Assembly (NCBI GenBank): GCA_014218235.1
Contig: CM024755.1
Span: 98,250,948-98,314,947 of the forward strand
Direction: 5' to 3'
DNA: 64,000 nt
Source: Colocasia esculenta
Taxonomy: Eukaryota; Streptophyta; Magnoliopsida; Alismatales; Araceae
Program-made: the position numbers and the translations under genes
Shown: piece after piece, positions 46,715-57,689 of the stretch
Layout: each line of letters begins with the position of its first letter
Numbering within the stretch: the first letter of the stretch is position 1
Notes under the pieces: generated by a model
Databases searched by the model: none
Seen by the model: the letters and a program-made list of their open reading frames with translations, nothing else
Told to the model about the DNA's origin: nothing

Positions 46715-47035
46715 TTTCAACTTCGTCATGGATGTTTTGATCATGTTCAGTCGAAGCTACCTTCATCATATCCGAAGCTACACTTTGTCATATATGAAGT
46801 CCACTTTGTCATATATGAAGCTGGCACTTCGTCATGCATGTTTTGGTCGTGATCAGTCGAAGTTCAACTTCGTCATATACGAAGTTCACTTTGTCATATC
46901 CGAAGTTATATACGAAGTTCACATCGACCGACTGCGGGTTTCAGCTTCGACCGACAACGTTATAATCTGTTTTATATGAAGTCTACTTTGTCATATACGA
47001 AGTCCACTTCGTCATATCCGAACACTTCGACTGTC
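46715..47035. repeat. Tandem array in F LTR, same motif as J in opposite orientation
   Basis: Units close to AAGTTCACTTCGTCATAT (about 18 bp) occur here, mixed with TTTTGATCATGTTCAGTCGA segments. This is the reverse complement of the motif at 45003-45480, consistent with J and F being on opposite strands. Confidence 0.85.
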
Positions 47036-47984
47036 TACATCATATTCTTTTCCAATCAATTGTTGCTTTATGACAAATTGATTACAGTTATACTCAACAT
47101 CGATTATCTCTTACATCGATTAAATTTCACTTGAACATCAATTATATATCACATAGATTACTGTTATTTTGTTGATCTTACTCCGACTTTTTCAAAGTTG
47201 AAGCATAATATCAACTTCTGTGTTACTACTTCGATAATTTTTTATTCCTTTATAACATAATGTTTTATTTATCTTGATTACTTCAATAGATGCTCTTTAT
47301 CCCTATGAGATCTTTTAAAGAATAATTGTTTCATATATGACTTTCTGTATGATGTTTTCCTTGCTATTAAATTTAAATATTCCGTTAGGCGAGAAAGAGT
47401 GTATTCAAAGTAATCATATTAAAAATCTTTGTTAAGATTTGAAAGAGTTGTATAATGTGTTCTCTTGCTTGCTGTCAGAAATATAGTTCTATTCCCATTT
47501 GATGGATACTAAGCAGTAAATGCGATGGTAGGTATAAGCGGCATGGGTTATCTGTCAAAACTCATCTACCACATCTCCTTTATGTCAGAACTCCATGATT
47601 TTTAGGAAAAGTCTGTATATTCCCTATACAACTATCTGTCTGTTCTTAAATTCTTTGAACATCTATCTATCTAAAGTTCTTTATACTTTACATATATTTC
47701 AATCTCACCTACCTCTGAAAGGATAGAGATACCTACGTTTCTTTACCTTGCAGATACTCAGCTACCTACTGAAGCATGCTTGCTTTCAGACATGGATATG
47801 AACCTTGCGGTCATTTTATTAAGCCATCTCATGGAACCATGAAGCTATTTGCATAGCCTGAAGCCGTTGAGACTATAAGAGCTAAATAACTAATGGTCAT
47901 CTCAGAAGTCTCAAGGTCTCAACTTCTAAAGTTCAACGACTATTTTCTAATGACCAGTTTCAAACGGGAAGCTCAAGTCTCTGA

Positions 47985-47998
47985 TGCATATATATGAG
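47985..47998 (+). promoter_or_regulatory. Probable TATA box of F LTR
   Basis: GCATATATATGAGC stands upstream of a transcribed-looking stretch with AAGAAAAGG and a CAAGAACC region. Element I has a similar GATATATATACAAG at 63915. The start site is not determined. Confidence 0.45.
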
Positions 47999-48533
47999 CT
48001 AAAGTTTGAAGAAAAGGGTGTGCAAATGCATACAAGAGTTATACACAAGAACCATAACTCAAAGACACCTTCTACAGAAAAGAGAGAAAGAGAGAAGCTC
48101 ACAAGATCTAAAGAGAGCTGTTGCTTCAAGCTTCGACTTCCAAGCTCTCATCAGTCAGAAGGCTTTTCTCTTAGGGTGGATATTGTAATCTACATCTTCT
48201 CAGTCCACCACCATTGAGTCAGAAAGAGTTAGAGCAATCCTTTTCATCTTGTCTCTCTTTCTGATTTTTTGTGTCTACTCATTTCTTGAGCAGACATATT
48301 GTAATCTTTTTAGTATTGTAACCAGCAGGGGGTTTGTTCCCTGTAGTGCCCCTCTTGTGAAGGGAAGACCTACTGTTGTAGGTGTTTGTATTACCCCTTG
48401 GTAAAGAGAAGACTTGCTTGGGAGCAAGTGGGTTGTAATACCTCTCAAGTTGAGAGAAGGCCAATTGTTCTTGGCAGTTAGTGAAATCCCAAGTGGGTCT
48501 TGGGGACTTGACGTAGGACTTCCATGTAGGAAG

Positions 48534-48538
48534 GGCCG
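48534..48538. repeat. Target site duplication of element G, left copy
   Basis: GGCCG before the LTR of G. The right copy at 54258-54262 is GGCTG, one C-to-T difference. Confidence 0.75.
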
Positions 48539-48774
48539 TGTTGAACCACTCTATATTTAACCCTTATATTTTGGTGATAACAAAATTTATGATTAATTAA
48601 ATATATTCAATGTTATGTTTTTCTCAATAAATATAAATTTATGTGATTAATCAAATATCAAATATATTTAATACCATGTTTTTCTAATAATAAATTGAAT
48701 ATCATATTTTTCCTAATAAATATAAATTTATGGCATTATTGCCGTATGATTTGCACTAAAAAGATAAATCAATG

Positions 48775-49180
48775 TCCATTTAATATATATCGATTTCAGT
48801 TTACAAAGTGCCATAATGATTTCCTCTCATAAGGATTCGCTCTTATAAGGATTCACTCTCATAAGGATTCACTCTCACATCGATTTTGTCCCATAAGGAT
48901 TTGATAAGTGACTCTCACATCGATTTGCCTCTCACATCGATTTGGTAAGTGAAACATCGATTTGCCTCTCACATCGATTTGGTAAGTGAAACATCGATTT
49001 GCTCTCATAAGGATTTGATAAGTGAAACATGGATTTGCTCTCACATGGATTTGCGCTCATAAGGATTTGATAAGTGAAACATGGATTTGCTCTCATAAGG
49101 ATTTGATAAGTGAAACATGGATTTGGTCACTCAAACATGGATTCGCTTGTAAAAACATGAATTTGGTCACTCAAACATGG
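48775..49180. repeat. Tandem array in left G LTR (about 16-20 bp subunits)
   Basis: Repeats of CTCACATCGATTTG, CTCATAAGGATTTGATAAGTG and AAACATGGATTTG alternate. All contain the core GATTTG. The left LTR has one extra ~36-bp unit near 48960 compared with the right LTR, and the right has an extra ~16-bp unit later, so the array changes length readily. Confidence 0.9.
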
Positions 49181-49518
49181 ATTCGATGATTTAAACATAT
49201 ATTTTCTTTATATTCCAAAATGTTTTTTGGCATCTAGTGAAAAAGTCAAATATTCTTGATTTGCGTAATCCTCTATCTTTCTGATAGGAGATCTTTTTGC
49301 TTATCTCTCTAGATCTCTTCTTTCCTGCTAACAAAAAGGGGATTACTTACTACTTCTGGGTGGCAACCGGAAACATAGAGGTATGAGCCTTTTTGACAGA
49401 AACACTCTTTTAACTAAACAATTTCTTCTATGTTTGCAGACCTCGTAGACCACAAATTATCAGAAGAAAGAGAAGATGAGCAATGGCTAGAACTCCAACG
49501 GATTTATTCAAATTGCTC

Positions 49519-49528
49519 ATATAAAAGA
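49519..49528 (+). promoter_or_regulatory. Probable TATA box of G LTR
   Basis: CATATAAAAG, kept unchanged in the right LTR at 53503-53512. It lies about 980 bp into the LTR. Confidence 0.45.
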
Positions 49529-50273
49529 TGAAGCATGGCTGAAGAACAAGCAATGAGATTTTCTGAAGATCTTTGAAGGAGTGTGCAACCAGTGAGGAAC
49601 CTCAACGTCACATACACTCAAAGGAAAAGAGAGAAAGAGCCTGAGCCAAAAAGAAGTGTTCAAGCAACTGAAGCACTCAAACATTCAAGCTCCTTCTCCT
49701 CTCTTCACTCTCTCTGTGTGCATCTTGTAATTTGGGGGAGAGAGTCTTTTAGCTGAGAGTTTCTTTTAGTTGGTTTTCATCTGCTCCAACTCTCAGCCAT
49801 GTTCTTTCTTTTCTAAGAAAGATCTTTGTCCAGCTGTAGGACTGTATACAGTGTAGAACCTAGCTAGGGGTTTGTGTCTAGCAGAACCGCACTGGGGTTT
49901 GTACCAGGAGGTTGGCTTCTTTACCTGTAAGAGAAGTGGGCTGCCTTCTTACCCGGGAAAGAGAAGAAGACCAGCTGGGGTGTTGGGTGTTGTATTGTCC
50001 TTGAGGGGGACTGTACCCTTGGTTAGTAAAATCCCAAGAGGTTGCTTGGGGACTGGACGTAGGACTTCCATGTGGGAAGGGCCGAACCAGGATAAATTCC
50101 TTGTGTCATTTGTGTGATTGTTTATTTGCTTCCGCACTACTACTCTTTATCACACTAAACTAACCAAACTTTCAAGTATTAATTTTCTGTGTTTAAGTTT
50201 CTATTTTAGATTTTAGAAAAACCTATTCACCCCCTCTAGGTTAGCTTGCTTCCGTACCAAAAGGGCCAAAAAG

Positions 50274-50287
50274 TTGTATCAGAGTGA
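50274..50287 (+). other. Element G primer binding site, altered
   Basis: It reads TTGTATCAGAGTG just after the LTR, against the tRNA-Met match TGGTATCAGAGC seen in F. Two mismatches suggest decay after insertion. Confidence 0.75.
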
Positions 50288-50333
50288 GGTTCTTTGATCA
50301 TTCAAGAAGATCCAACGATCTTAGAGAAGATCC

Positions 50334-52113
50334 ATGGCAGCTCAAGGACATGTTGAAGGTCAATCAGTCACCAGACCTCCATTCTTTGATGGAGAGGACT
50401 ACCAATATTGGAAGATGCGAATGGAATGCTTCATTCGAGGTACAGACTTTGATCTGTGGCAGGTAATAAAGGTAGGTGATTTTGTTATTGTTCCTGTTGA
50501 AGGTATTACTGCCATTACAACAGCTGATAAGAATAAATTATCTTTAAACTTTAAAGCAAAGAACTATTTATGTTGTACTTTATCCAAAAAGGAATTTAGT
50601 AGAGTATCTGCATGTAAATCTGTAAAAGAAATGTGGGATAAACTGCAGGTAACTTATGAAGGAACAGATAAAGTAAAACAAACTAGGATAGATATTCTTG
50701 TCTCTCAATATGAGCAATTTAAAATGCTTCCACATGAAAATATCACTCATATGTATAATAGATTTTCGAGCATAGTAGTTGGTTTAAGCTCTCTTGGTAA
50801 AAATCTATCTAATGAGGAAAATGTTAGAAAGATACTTAGGTCTTTAACTATTTCATGGACCCCTAAGGTCACAGCTATTGAAGAAGCCCATGATCTAACC
50901 AAGTTTTCTATTGATAAATTAATTGTCTCTCTCATGGCACATGAAATCAATATGGAATGGCTATCTGAAAGCTCTTTCAAGAAAAAGCTCACTAATGCTT
51001 TTAAAGTTGCAGCTACTCCTTCCACCTCTTCCTCTTCTTCTAGTTTAAAAAATGCAGGACCTGAGGACAGTGATGTAGATGAAGTACTGTCCAAGCTTCA
51101 GAAAATTCTTAAGAAGAAGAAGAATGGATCAAGAAGGATCCAAAAGAAAGAGAAAAAGGAGAAAGAACCAGTCTGCTATGAATGCAGAAAACCTGGAAAT
51201 CTAAGACCAGATTGTCCTAAACTTAAGAAGACTGGTCAACCAGAAAAATTCAAGAAGCAACACAAGAAATTCAAAAGAAAAGCTATGGCGACTGCTTGGG
51301 AAAATGATGAGGCCACAACTTCAGAATCATCAAGCTCAGATTCCGAAAAAGAGCAGGTAAGTCTAGCCCTCATGGTAGGACTAGATGAGGTAAATTCTGG
51401 CCCATTTTTTGATTCATGCACTGATTCAGGGTCAGAGTCTGAAGACTTAGAAGAAGTATTTAATGAACTTTATAAAAAAACATAAAAATGTTGTAAAAGA
51501 ATTAAAGAATCTGAAAAACAACACTATTTGCTTAGAAAACACCAATTCTGATCTTAAATCCGAATTGGAGCAACTAGAAAAACAATTAAAGGACAGTAAA
51601 GATAACATTTATCTTTTGAATGAAGATTTTAAAAATAAGAAGAATGAAAAATTATAATTAGAAGAAAAATTAAAAACTCTAATTGAAGAAAATCTTTATT
51701 TAAAAGAATCAGTTGGGAAGTTAACTAAAGGAAAAACATCTTTAGCCTTATGCTTAAAAGGGTCAAAATATGGAAATAATAAACAAGGGCTTGGATACAT
51801 ACCTCCTGAAAAGGGAAAACAAGCCATAATTCCAGGAAAATATCCATTACCAAAGTTTGTAAAAGAAACCAAGATGCCTCAGAAAAAGGTTCATGTAAAA
51901 GAAAATGTTTCTAAAAATTGTGTTCTAAACAGACAGTACAAACATAATAAAAATGGTAAAACAATTTATATTCATTGTTGTTCTCATTGTAATAAATTAG
52001 GACACACAGTAAATAACTGCACAACAAGGCACTTAGTTTGGATTCCTAAAGGTTATTTTCATGCATCTAACCATCAAGGACCCAAAATGATTTGGGTACC
52101 TACTACTAAGTAG
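50334..52113 (+). pseudogene. Element G gag with two zinc knuckles, one frameshift
   Basis: The ATG at 50334 starts MAAQGHVEGQSVTRPPFFDG. The gag (UBN2-like) domain runs through WKMRMECFIRGTDFDLW, KEMWDKLQVTYEGTDKVK, EQFKMLPHENITHMYNRF and WTPKVTAIEEAHDL. A Ser-rich linker and a Lys-rich region lead to a knuckle-like CYECRKPGNLRPDC, in which the usual His is Asn, so zinc binding is doubtful. After an acidic stretch the frame shifts by one base in a run of seven A near 51475. A coiled-coil part (51463-51657) follows, then a stop, then a second knuckle CSHCNKLGHTVNNC and the end GPKMIWVPTTK at a TAG. The first 383 codons are open. Confidence 0.85.
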
Positions 52114-52535
52114 TTTATTTGCAGGATAGCCTTGGAGCATCAGGATCAAGGATGCTCAAGGCACTGATGACTGCCAGCTCTTCATCCAACTCATATTTGA
52201 AGAGGGATTAGTCATTAATTTTTTTTTTAAAATGATAATATTACTAACAATTATTTGCAAGTCTTTTTCAGGTAGAGTATCTCATTCAGGGGGAGCTTAG
52301 ACTAAGGGGGAGCTTAGACTAAGGGGAAGTTATCTACTAATGTCAATCATTGTTGAACCCCTCAATGGTAAGAAATTTTCACAAAGGGAGAGAATGCATG
52401 GTAAGATCCTTCCTTTTTAGTTAGTGACAAAAAGGGGGAGAGTATGTATCTTCTATGAATTTTCTGTATTTTCTATGCCAAGTATTTGTGTCAGAAAATT
52501 CTTATAAATTTTGTCATCACCAAAAAGGGGGAGAT
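52114..52535 (+). other. Element G remnant of pol start and 3' untranslated region
   Basis: In frame with gag after the TAG are the residues GCSRH, which match the protease start of F, then a stop. The rest is non-coding. It holds three near-copies of GGGGGAGCTTAGACTAA at 52289-52330 and an extra purine tract at 52427-52441. Confidence 0.7.
52521..52534 (+). other. Element G polypurine tract
   Basis: AAAAAGGGGGAGAT directly before the right LTR. Confidence 0.9.
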
Positions 52536-54257
52536 TGTTGAATCACTCTATATTTAACCCTTATATTTTGGTGATAACAAAATTTATGATTAATTAAATA
52601 TTATTAAATATATTCAATATTATGTTTTTCTCAATAAATATAAATTTATGTGATTAATCAAATATCAAATATATTTAATACCATATTTTTCTAATAATAA
52701 ATTGAATATCATGTTTTTCTAATAAATATAAATTTATGGCATTATTGCCGTATGATTTGCATTAAAAAGATAAATCGATGTCCATTTAATATACATCGAT
52801 TTCAGTTCACAAAGTGCCATAACGATTTCCTCTCATAAGGATTCGCTCTTATAAGGATTCACTCTCATAAGGATTCACTCTCACATCGATTTGGTCCCAT
52901 AAGGATTTGATAAGTGACTCTCACATCGATTTGCCTCTCACATCGATTTGGTAAGTGAAACATCGATTTGCTCTCATAAGGATTTGATAAATGAAACATG
53001 GATTTGCTCTCACATGGATTTGCTCTCATAAGGATTTGATAAGTGAAACATGGATTTGCTCTCACATGGATTTGCTCTCATAAGAATTTGATAAGTGAAA
53101 CATGGATTTGGTCACTCAAACATGGATTCGCTTGTAAAAACATGGATTTGGTCACTCAAACATGGATTCGATCATTTAAACATAGATTTCCTTTATATTC
53201 CAAAATGTTTTTTGGCATCTAGTGAAAAAGTCAAATATTCTTGATTTGCGTAATCCTCTATCTTTCTGACAGGAGATCTTTTTGCTTTTCTCTCTAGATC
53301 TCTTCTTTCCTGCCAACAAAAAGGGGATTACTTACTACTTCTGGGTGGCAACAGGAAACATAGAGGTATGAGCCTTTTTGACAGAAACACTCTTTTAACT
53401 AAACAATTTCTTCTATGCTTGCAGACCTCGTAGACCACAAATTATCAGAAGAAAGAGAAGATGAGCAACGACTAGAACTCCAACGGATTTATTCAAATTG
53501 CTCATATAAAAGATGAAGCATGGCTGAAGAACAAGCAATGAGCTTTTCTGAAGATCTTTGAAGGAGTGTACAACCAGTGAGGAACCTCAACATCACATAC
53601 ACTCAAAGGAAAAGAGAGAAAGAGCCTGAGCCAAAAAGAAGTGTTCAAGCAACTGAAGCACTCAAGCATTCAAGCTCCTTCTCCTCTCTTCACTCTCTCT
53701 GTGTGCATCTTGTAATTTGGGGGAGAGAGTCTTTTAGCTGAGAGTTTCTTTTATTTGGTTTTCATCTGCTCCAACTCTCAACCGTGTTCTTTTTTTTCTA
53801 AGAAAGATCTTTGTCTAGCTGTAGGATTGTATACAGTGTAGAACCTAGCTAGGGGTTTGTGTCTAGCAGAACCGCACTAGAGTTTGTACCTGGAGGTTGG
53901 CTTCTTTACCTGTAAGAGAAGTGGGCTGCCTTCTTACCCGGGAAAGAGAAGATGACCAGCTGGGGTGTTGGGTGTTGTATTGTCCTTGAGGTGGACTGTA
54001 CCCTTGGTTAGTAAAATCCCAAGAGGTTGCTTGGGGACTGGACGTAGGACTTCCATGTGGGAAGGGCCGAACCAGGATAAATTCCTTGTGTCATTTGTGT
54101 GATTGTTTATTTGCTTCCGCACTGCTACTCTTTATCACACTAAACTAGCCAAACTTTCAAGTGTTAATTTTCTGTGTTTAAGTTTCTATTTCAGATTTCA
54201 GAAAAACCTATTCACCCCCCTCTAGGTTAGCTTGCTGCCATACCAAAAGGGCCAACA
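52536..54257 (+). repeat. Element G LTR, right
   Basis: 1722 bp, starting TGTTGAATC and ending GGGCCAACA. The array is at 52770-53175 and the TATA-like box at 53503. Differences from the left LTR include substitutions, a 9-bp insertion near 52605 and array-length changes. Confidence 0.9.
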
Positions 54258-54262
54258 GGCTG
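54258..54262. repeat. Target site duplication of element G, right copy
   Basis: GGCTG, one mismatch to GGCCG at 48534-48538. Confidence 0.75.
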
Positions 54263-54448
54263 AACCAGGATAAAATTTTTGTGCACTTTGTATGATTGTT
54301 TCCGCCAAGTATTTCACTTGTCTCACACACTACACTAAGTACTAACATCACTATTTAGTGTTATCTATTTTTAGATAAATTTTTAAAGGTGCAAAAAAGT
54401 CCTATTTAGCCCCCTCTAGGACATCATTAGCTCCATCTCAATCCAACA
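54263..54448 (+). repeat. Element F 5' LTR, last part
   Basis: It continues AACCAGGATAAA from the break in F and ends CAATCCAACA before the primer site. The same AACCAGGATAAATTCC is found inside both LTRs of G at the matching place, which shows that F and G have related LTRs. Confidence 0.85.
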
Positions 54449-54450
54449 AG

Positions 54451-54462
54451 TGGTATCAGAGC
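54451..54462 (+). other. Element F primer binding site, initiator tRNA-Met type
   Basis: TGGTATCAGAGC, 2 bp after the LTR end. An exact match to the standard plant initiator tRNA-Met site. Confidence 0.9.
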
Positions 54463-54499
54463 AAGGTCTTCTTAGAAGAATTAAAAGATTTGAGAAGAG

Positions 54500-56234
54500 A
54501 TGGCAGCTGAAGGTCACAACTATGAAGGACAGTCTATTACAAGACCACCATTCTTCGATGGTGAAGATTACCAATACTAGAATATGAGAATGGAATGCTT
54601 CATCCGAGGCACAAACTTTGATCTGTGGCAGGTAATAGAGCAAGGTGATTATACTATACTTTCTGATGGGACTTCTGCTTTATCTATAGTTGATAAAAGA
54701 AATATGTCTCTAAATTATAAGGCTAAAAACTACTTATATTTGCATTATCTAAAAAGGAATTTAATAGATTATCTGCATGTAAAACTGCAAAAGAAATGTG
54801 AGATAAACTACAGGTAACATATGAAGGAACTGATAAAGTAAAGCAAACTAGAATAGATATTCTTGTCTCTCATATGAATAGTTCAAAATGCTACCTAATG
54901 AAAATATCACTCAAATGTATAATATATTTTCAAATATAATAGTTGGTTTAAGTTCACTAGGAAAAACTCTTTCTAATGAAGAAACTGTCAGAAAAATACT
55001 CAAGTCATTAACTCATTCATGGACTCCCAAAGTAACTGCTATTGAAGAAGCTCATGATCTTACTGAACTCTATATAGATAAACTAATTGGTTCTCTAATG
55101 GCTTATGAAACTAATATGGAAAGATTTTCTGAAAGTTCATCGAAAAAGAAAATACCAAATGCTTTGAAGGTTGTAGATTCTTCTTCCTCTAAAGATTCAA
55201 AAGAAAGATCTGAGGACAGTGATGATGAAGCCATGTTGTCAAGGAAACTTAGATAATTCTTGCCAAGAAGAAGAAGTTCGGCTCAAAAGATATTTCAAAA
55301 AGGATAAGAAGAAGAAGCCAGTATGTTACGAATGTAATCAGCTAGGACACTTCAAATCAGAATGTCTTAAGCTCAAAAAGAAAGATCTAAAGGAAGTTCA
55401 GAAAATACAAAAAGAAAGCAATGTTAGTAGCATGGAACAATGAGGAAGCTACAAGTTCAGACTCCTCAAGTTCAGAATCAGAAGAAGAAGAACAAGTGAA
55501 TCTAGCCCTCATGGCAGGACTAGATATGGTAAATTCTGAAACCTCCTTCACTTCATGTTCAGAACCTGATTTCGACAGTCTAGAAGATGCATTTAATGAA
55601 CTATATGATAAATATAAAACATTAGTCAAACAAATGAAAATAGTTAAGTTAAATTTATTGAACCAATAAAAATCAAACACTTTCTAAAAAATGAAGTAGA
55701 GAGATTAGGAGAAAATTTAACTGAAACTAAAAGATCAAATGAACTATTATGTGAAGACTTAAAGGCTAAAAATAGTAAAATTATGGAACTTTAATCAAAT
55801 GTAAATGAATTGAAAGATGAAGAACAATTAAGAGAAGAAAATAACTAAGAGCTACTATAGATAGAATCACAAACTGTAAAACATCCTTAGTTGTAAAACT
55901 GAAAGGTGCTAAAACAGATAAAAAGAAATATGGAGTAGGCTATACACCTCCAGATAATGTAGAAGAAATTATGTATCCTAAAAAATATCCAACTCCTAAA
56001 TTTTTTAAAGAAAAGGTAATTAAAAATTCAAAAAGGGTTAATCAATATGCTTACAGATAGAAATAAAAAATTAATAACACCACAAATTTAAAGAATACAT
56101 GTAATTTATGTTGTAGTCATTGTAATCAGTTAGGACACACAATTAGCACCTGCACTACTAGACACCTTCATTGGATTCCAAAAACTAACCATCAAGGACC
56201 CAAGAAAATTTGGGTACCAAAAATCTCAACTTGA
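54500..56234 (+). pseudogene. Element F gag, broken
   Basis: The ATG at 54500 starts MAAEGHNYEGQSITRPPFFD, closely like G. A TAG replaces the Trp codon of the WKMRMEC motif. Frame changes follow near 54765, 54880 and 55250. The first zinc knuckle CYECNQLGHFKSEC and the second CSHCNQLGHTISTC are both complete. The end is NHQGPKKIWVPKIST at a TGA (56232-56234). This long gag with a coiled-coil middle and a second knuckle is the SIRE-type arrangement. Confidence 0.85.
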
Positions 56235-56240
56235 TTTTGT

Positions 56241-57689
56241 TTGCAGAGACGCCTAAGAGCATCCAAATGGTATTTGGACAGTGGGTGCTCAAGGCATATG
56301 ACATGTGATAGAAAATTATTTACAAGTTTCAGAGATGAAATTGGTCAAGTTACTTATGGTGATAATGGAAAAGGCAAAGTGTTAGGCTGTGGAACAATAG
56401 GAACAAACGAAAAGGATTTAATAGAAGATGTTCTGTATGTTGAAGGATTAAAGCACAATCTTATTAGTATCAGTCAACTTTGTGACAAAGGTCACTTAGT
56501 GAAGTTTCAGAACGACAAATGCATTATTCAAAGAGATGGAAAAATAGTCTTTGAAGCTTAAAGAGTTGAGAATTTGTATACCTTACAACTGACAGAACTG
56601 AAAGAAGTAGATTTGTGCCTTGCAACTACTAAGAATGAAGAGACTGATTTATGGCATAGAAGATTAGGACATGCAAGCACTTTAGTGATCAAGAAATTAA
56701 TCAAGCATGATCTAGTTGAGGGTCTTTCAAAGCTAAAATTGAAGAAATCTGGAATCTGTACAGCTTGTGCAAAACGAAAGTAAACTGAGACATCATTTTA
56801 GTTTAAGACATTGGTGACAACCTCCAAACCATTGGAACTTATTCACATAGATTTGTTTGGACCTATAAGAATAGTTAGTCTTAGAGGAAAAGTTTATGGC
56901 TATGTAATTGTGGATGATTACTCAAGACACACTTGGGTATCATTTCTAGAAGCCAAATCAAAAACACTTTCAACTTTTCTAAAATTCAGTAAATTAGTAT
57001 AGAAGAACTAGAAATTTTAGATAATCAATATTAGATATGATCATGCAAGAATGAAGAATTGGTCAGATTCTGTGAAGAAAATGGCATAGAACACAACTTC
57101 TCTGCACCTGGAACACCTTAACAAAATGGAGTAGTAGAAAGGAAGAACAAAACATTGCTAGATATGGCCAGAACAATGCTTAGAAAATATAATTTACCAA
57201 AGTACTTCTGGGTAGAAGCAGTCAACACAGCCTGCTATATCATTAATTGGTGCATGATCAGGCCAATTCTGAAAAGACACCTTATGAGCTATACAAGGAG
57301 AAAAAGCCAAACGTCAGTCACCTTCGACCCTTTAGTTGTAAGTGTTTTATTTTGAATAATGGTAAAGATACTTTAAGAAAATTAGATGCTAAAAGTGATG
57401 AAAGCTTTCTACTAGGATATATTTCAAAACCTAGAGGTTATAAAGTGTTCAATAGAAGAACCTTAATTGTAGAATAGTCAGTCCATATTTTATTTGATGA
57501 GACTAACCCTTCTATTAAGAAAGTAGTAGTAGAAGAAGAAGATGTTGTTGAAGAATTGTGCAGGGATCTGGAACAAACTTCCCTTGAAGAAAAAGAGGAA
57601 GAGAATGAAGATCCACCAATAGAAGAACTTCAACAAGAAGAAGAAGCACATGAAGGACTACCTAGAGAATTAAGGTATCACAGAGATCA
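56241..57689 (+). pseudogene. Element F protease, GAG-pre-integrase and integrase, broken, cut by element H
   Basis: The reading frame is the same as gag, separated only by the TGA. The protease shows KWYLDSGCSRHMT and HNLISISQLCDKG. The pre-integrase zinc region is LWHRRLGHASTLVIKKL and CTACAKRK. The integrase core begins ELIHIDLFGPIR with the first Asp and YVIVDDYSRHTWV; the Glu region is QNGVVERKNKTL. The C-terminal part follows (LRPFSCKCFILNNG, SDESFLLGY, RGYKVFNRRTLIVE). Stops lie after ACAKRK, near 57002, before QNGVVE and after LIVE. The last residues before H are GLPRELRYHRDH, the lead-in to the missing RT. Confidence 0.85.
57685..57689. repeat. Candidate left target duplication of element H
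   Basis: GATCA before the LTR start. The partner lies beyond the window or has been lost, so it is untested. Confidence 0.4.

Larger units (their letters stand above)
46551..48538 (+). repeat. Element F 5' LTR, first part
   Basis: It starts TGTTGAACCACTC followed by ATTTTGGTGACAACAAAACC. It carries a tandem array (46715-47035), several ATCGATTA words at 47100-47160, a TATA-like box at 47985 and a CTTCACAAGAGGGGCACTAC-type region (complement, near 48350). It breaks off at GGAAGGGCCG, where G is inserted, and resumes at 54263. Total LTR length without G is about 2.17 kb. Confidence 0.85.
48539..50271 (+). repeat. Element G LTR, left
   Basis: 1733 bp. It carries the ATCGATTT/ATGGATTT array at 48775-49180, a TATA-like CATATAAAAG at 49519 and a 3' part with GGACGTAGGACTTCC, as in F. 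The last bases are GGGCCAAAA where the right LTR has GGGCCAACA. Confidence 0.9.
48539..54257 (+). mobile_element. Element G: gag-only copia-type retrotransposon, nested in the LTR of F
   Basis: A 5.7-kb plus-strand element with LTRs of 1733 and 1722 bp beginning TGTTGAA and ending in CCAACA or its mutated form. It has a decayed primer site, a long gag and a strong purine tract. After gag only a scrap of protease (GCSRH) remains, then about 400 bp of 3' sequence. RT, integrase and RNase H are absent, not merely mutated. Such gag-only LTR elements are known in plants as TR-GAG elements and must borrow pol. Its gag is close to that of F. Confidence 0.85.
46551..57689 (+). mobile_element. Element F: copia-type retrotransposon (SIRE/Tork-like), partial, containing element G
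   Basis: The plus-strand element begins with TGTTGAACC at 46551. Its 5' LTR is split by G (46551-48538 and 54263-54448). A canonical primer site, a long gag with two zinc knuckles, protease, GAG-pre-integrase and integrase follow. Element H interrupts it at 57689, before RT. The order protease-integrase-RT defines copia. The gag ends GPKKIWVP, as in SIRE-like elements. Stop codons and frameshifts are frequent. Confidence 0.85.

Noticed and set aside
51463..51490. Programmed frameshift at the run of seven A in G gag
   Set aside because: The codon phase does not fit a standard slippery heptamer, and F lacks the A-run at the same place, so a homopolymer slip is the simpler explanation.
11021..54462. 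tRNA-like strings TGGTATCAGAGC at several places
   Set aside because: They are primer sites complementary to the tRNA-Met 3' end beside LTRs, not tRNA genes. No cloverleaf is formed.
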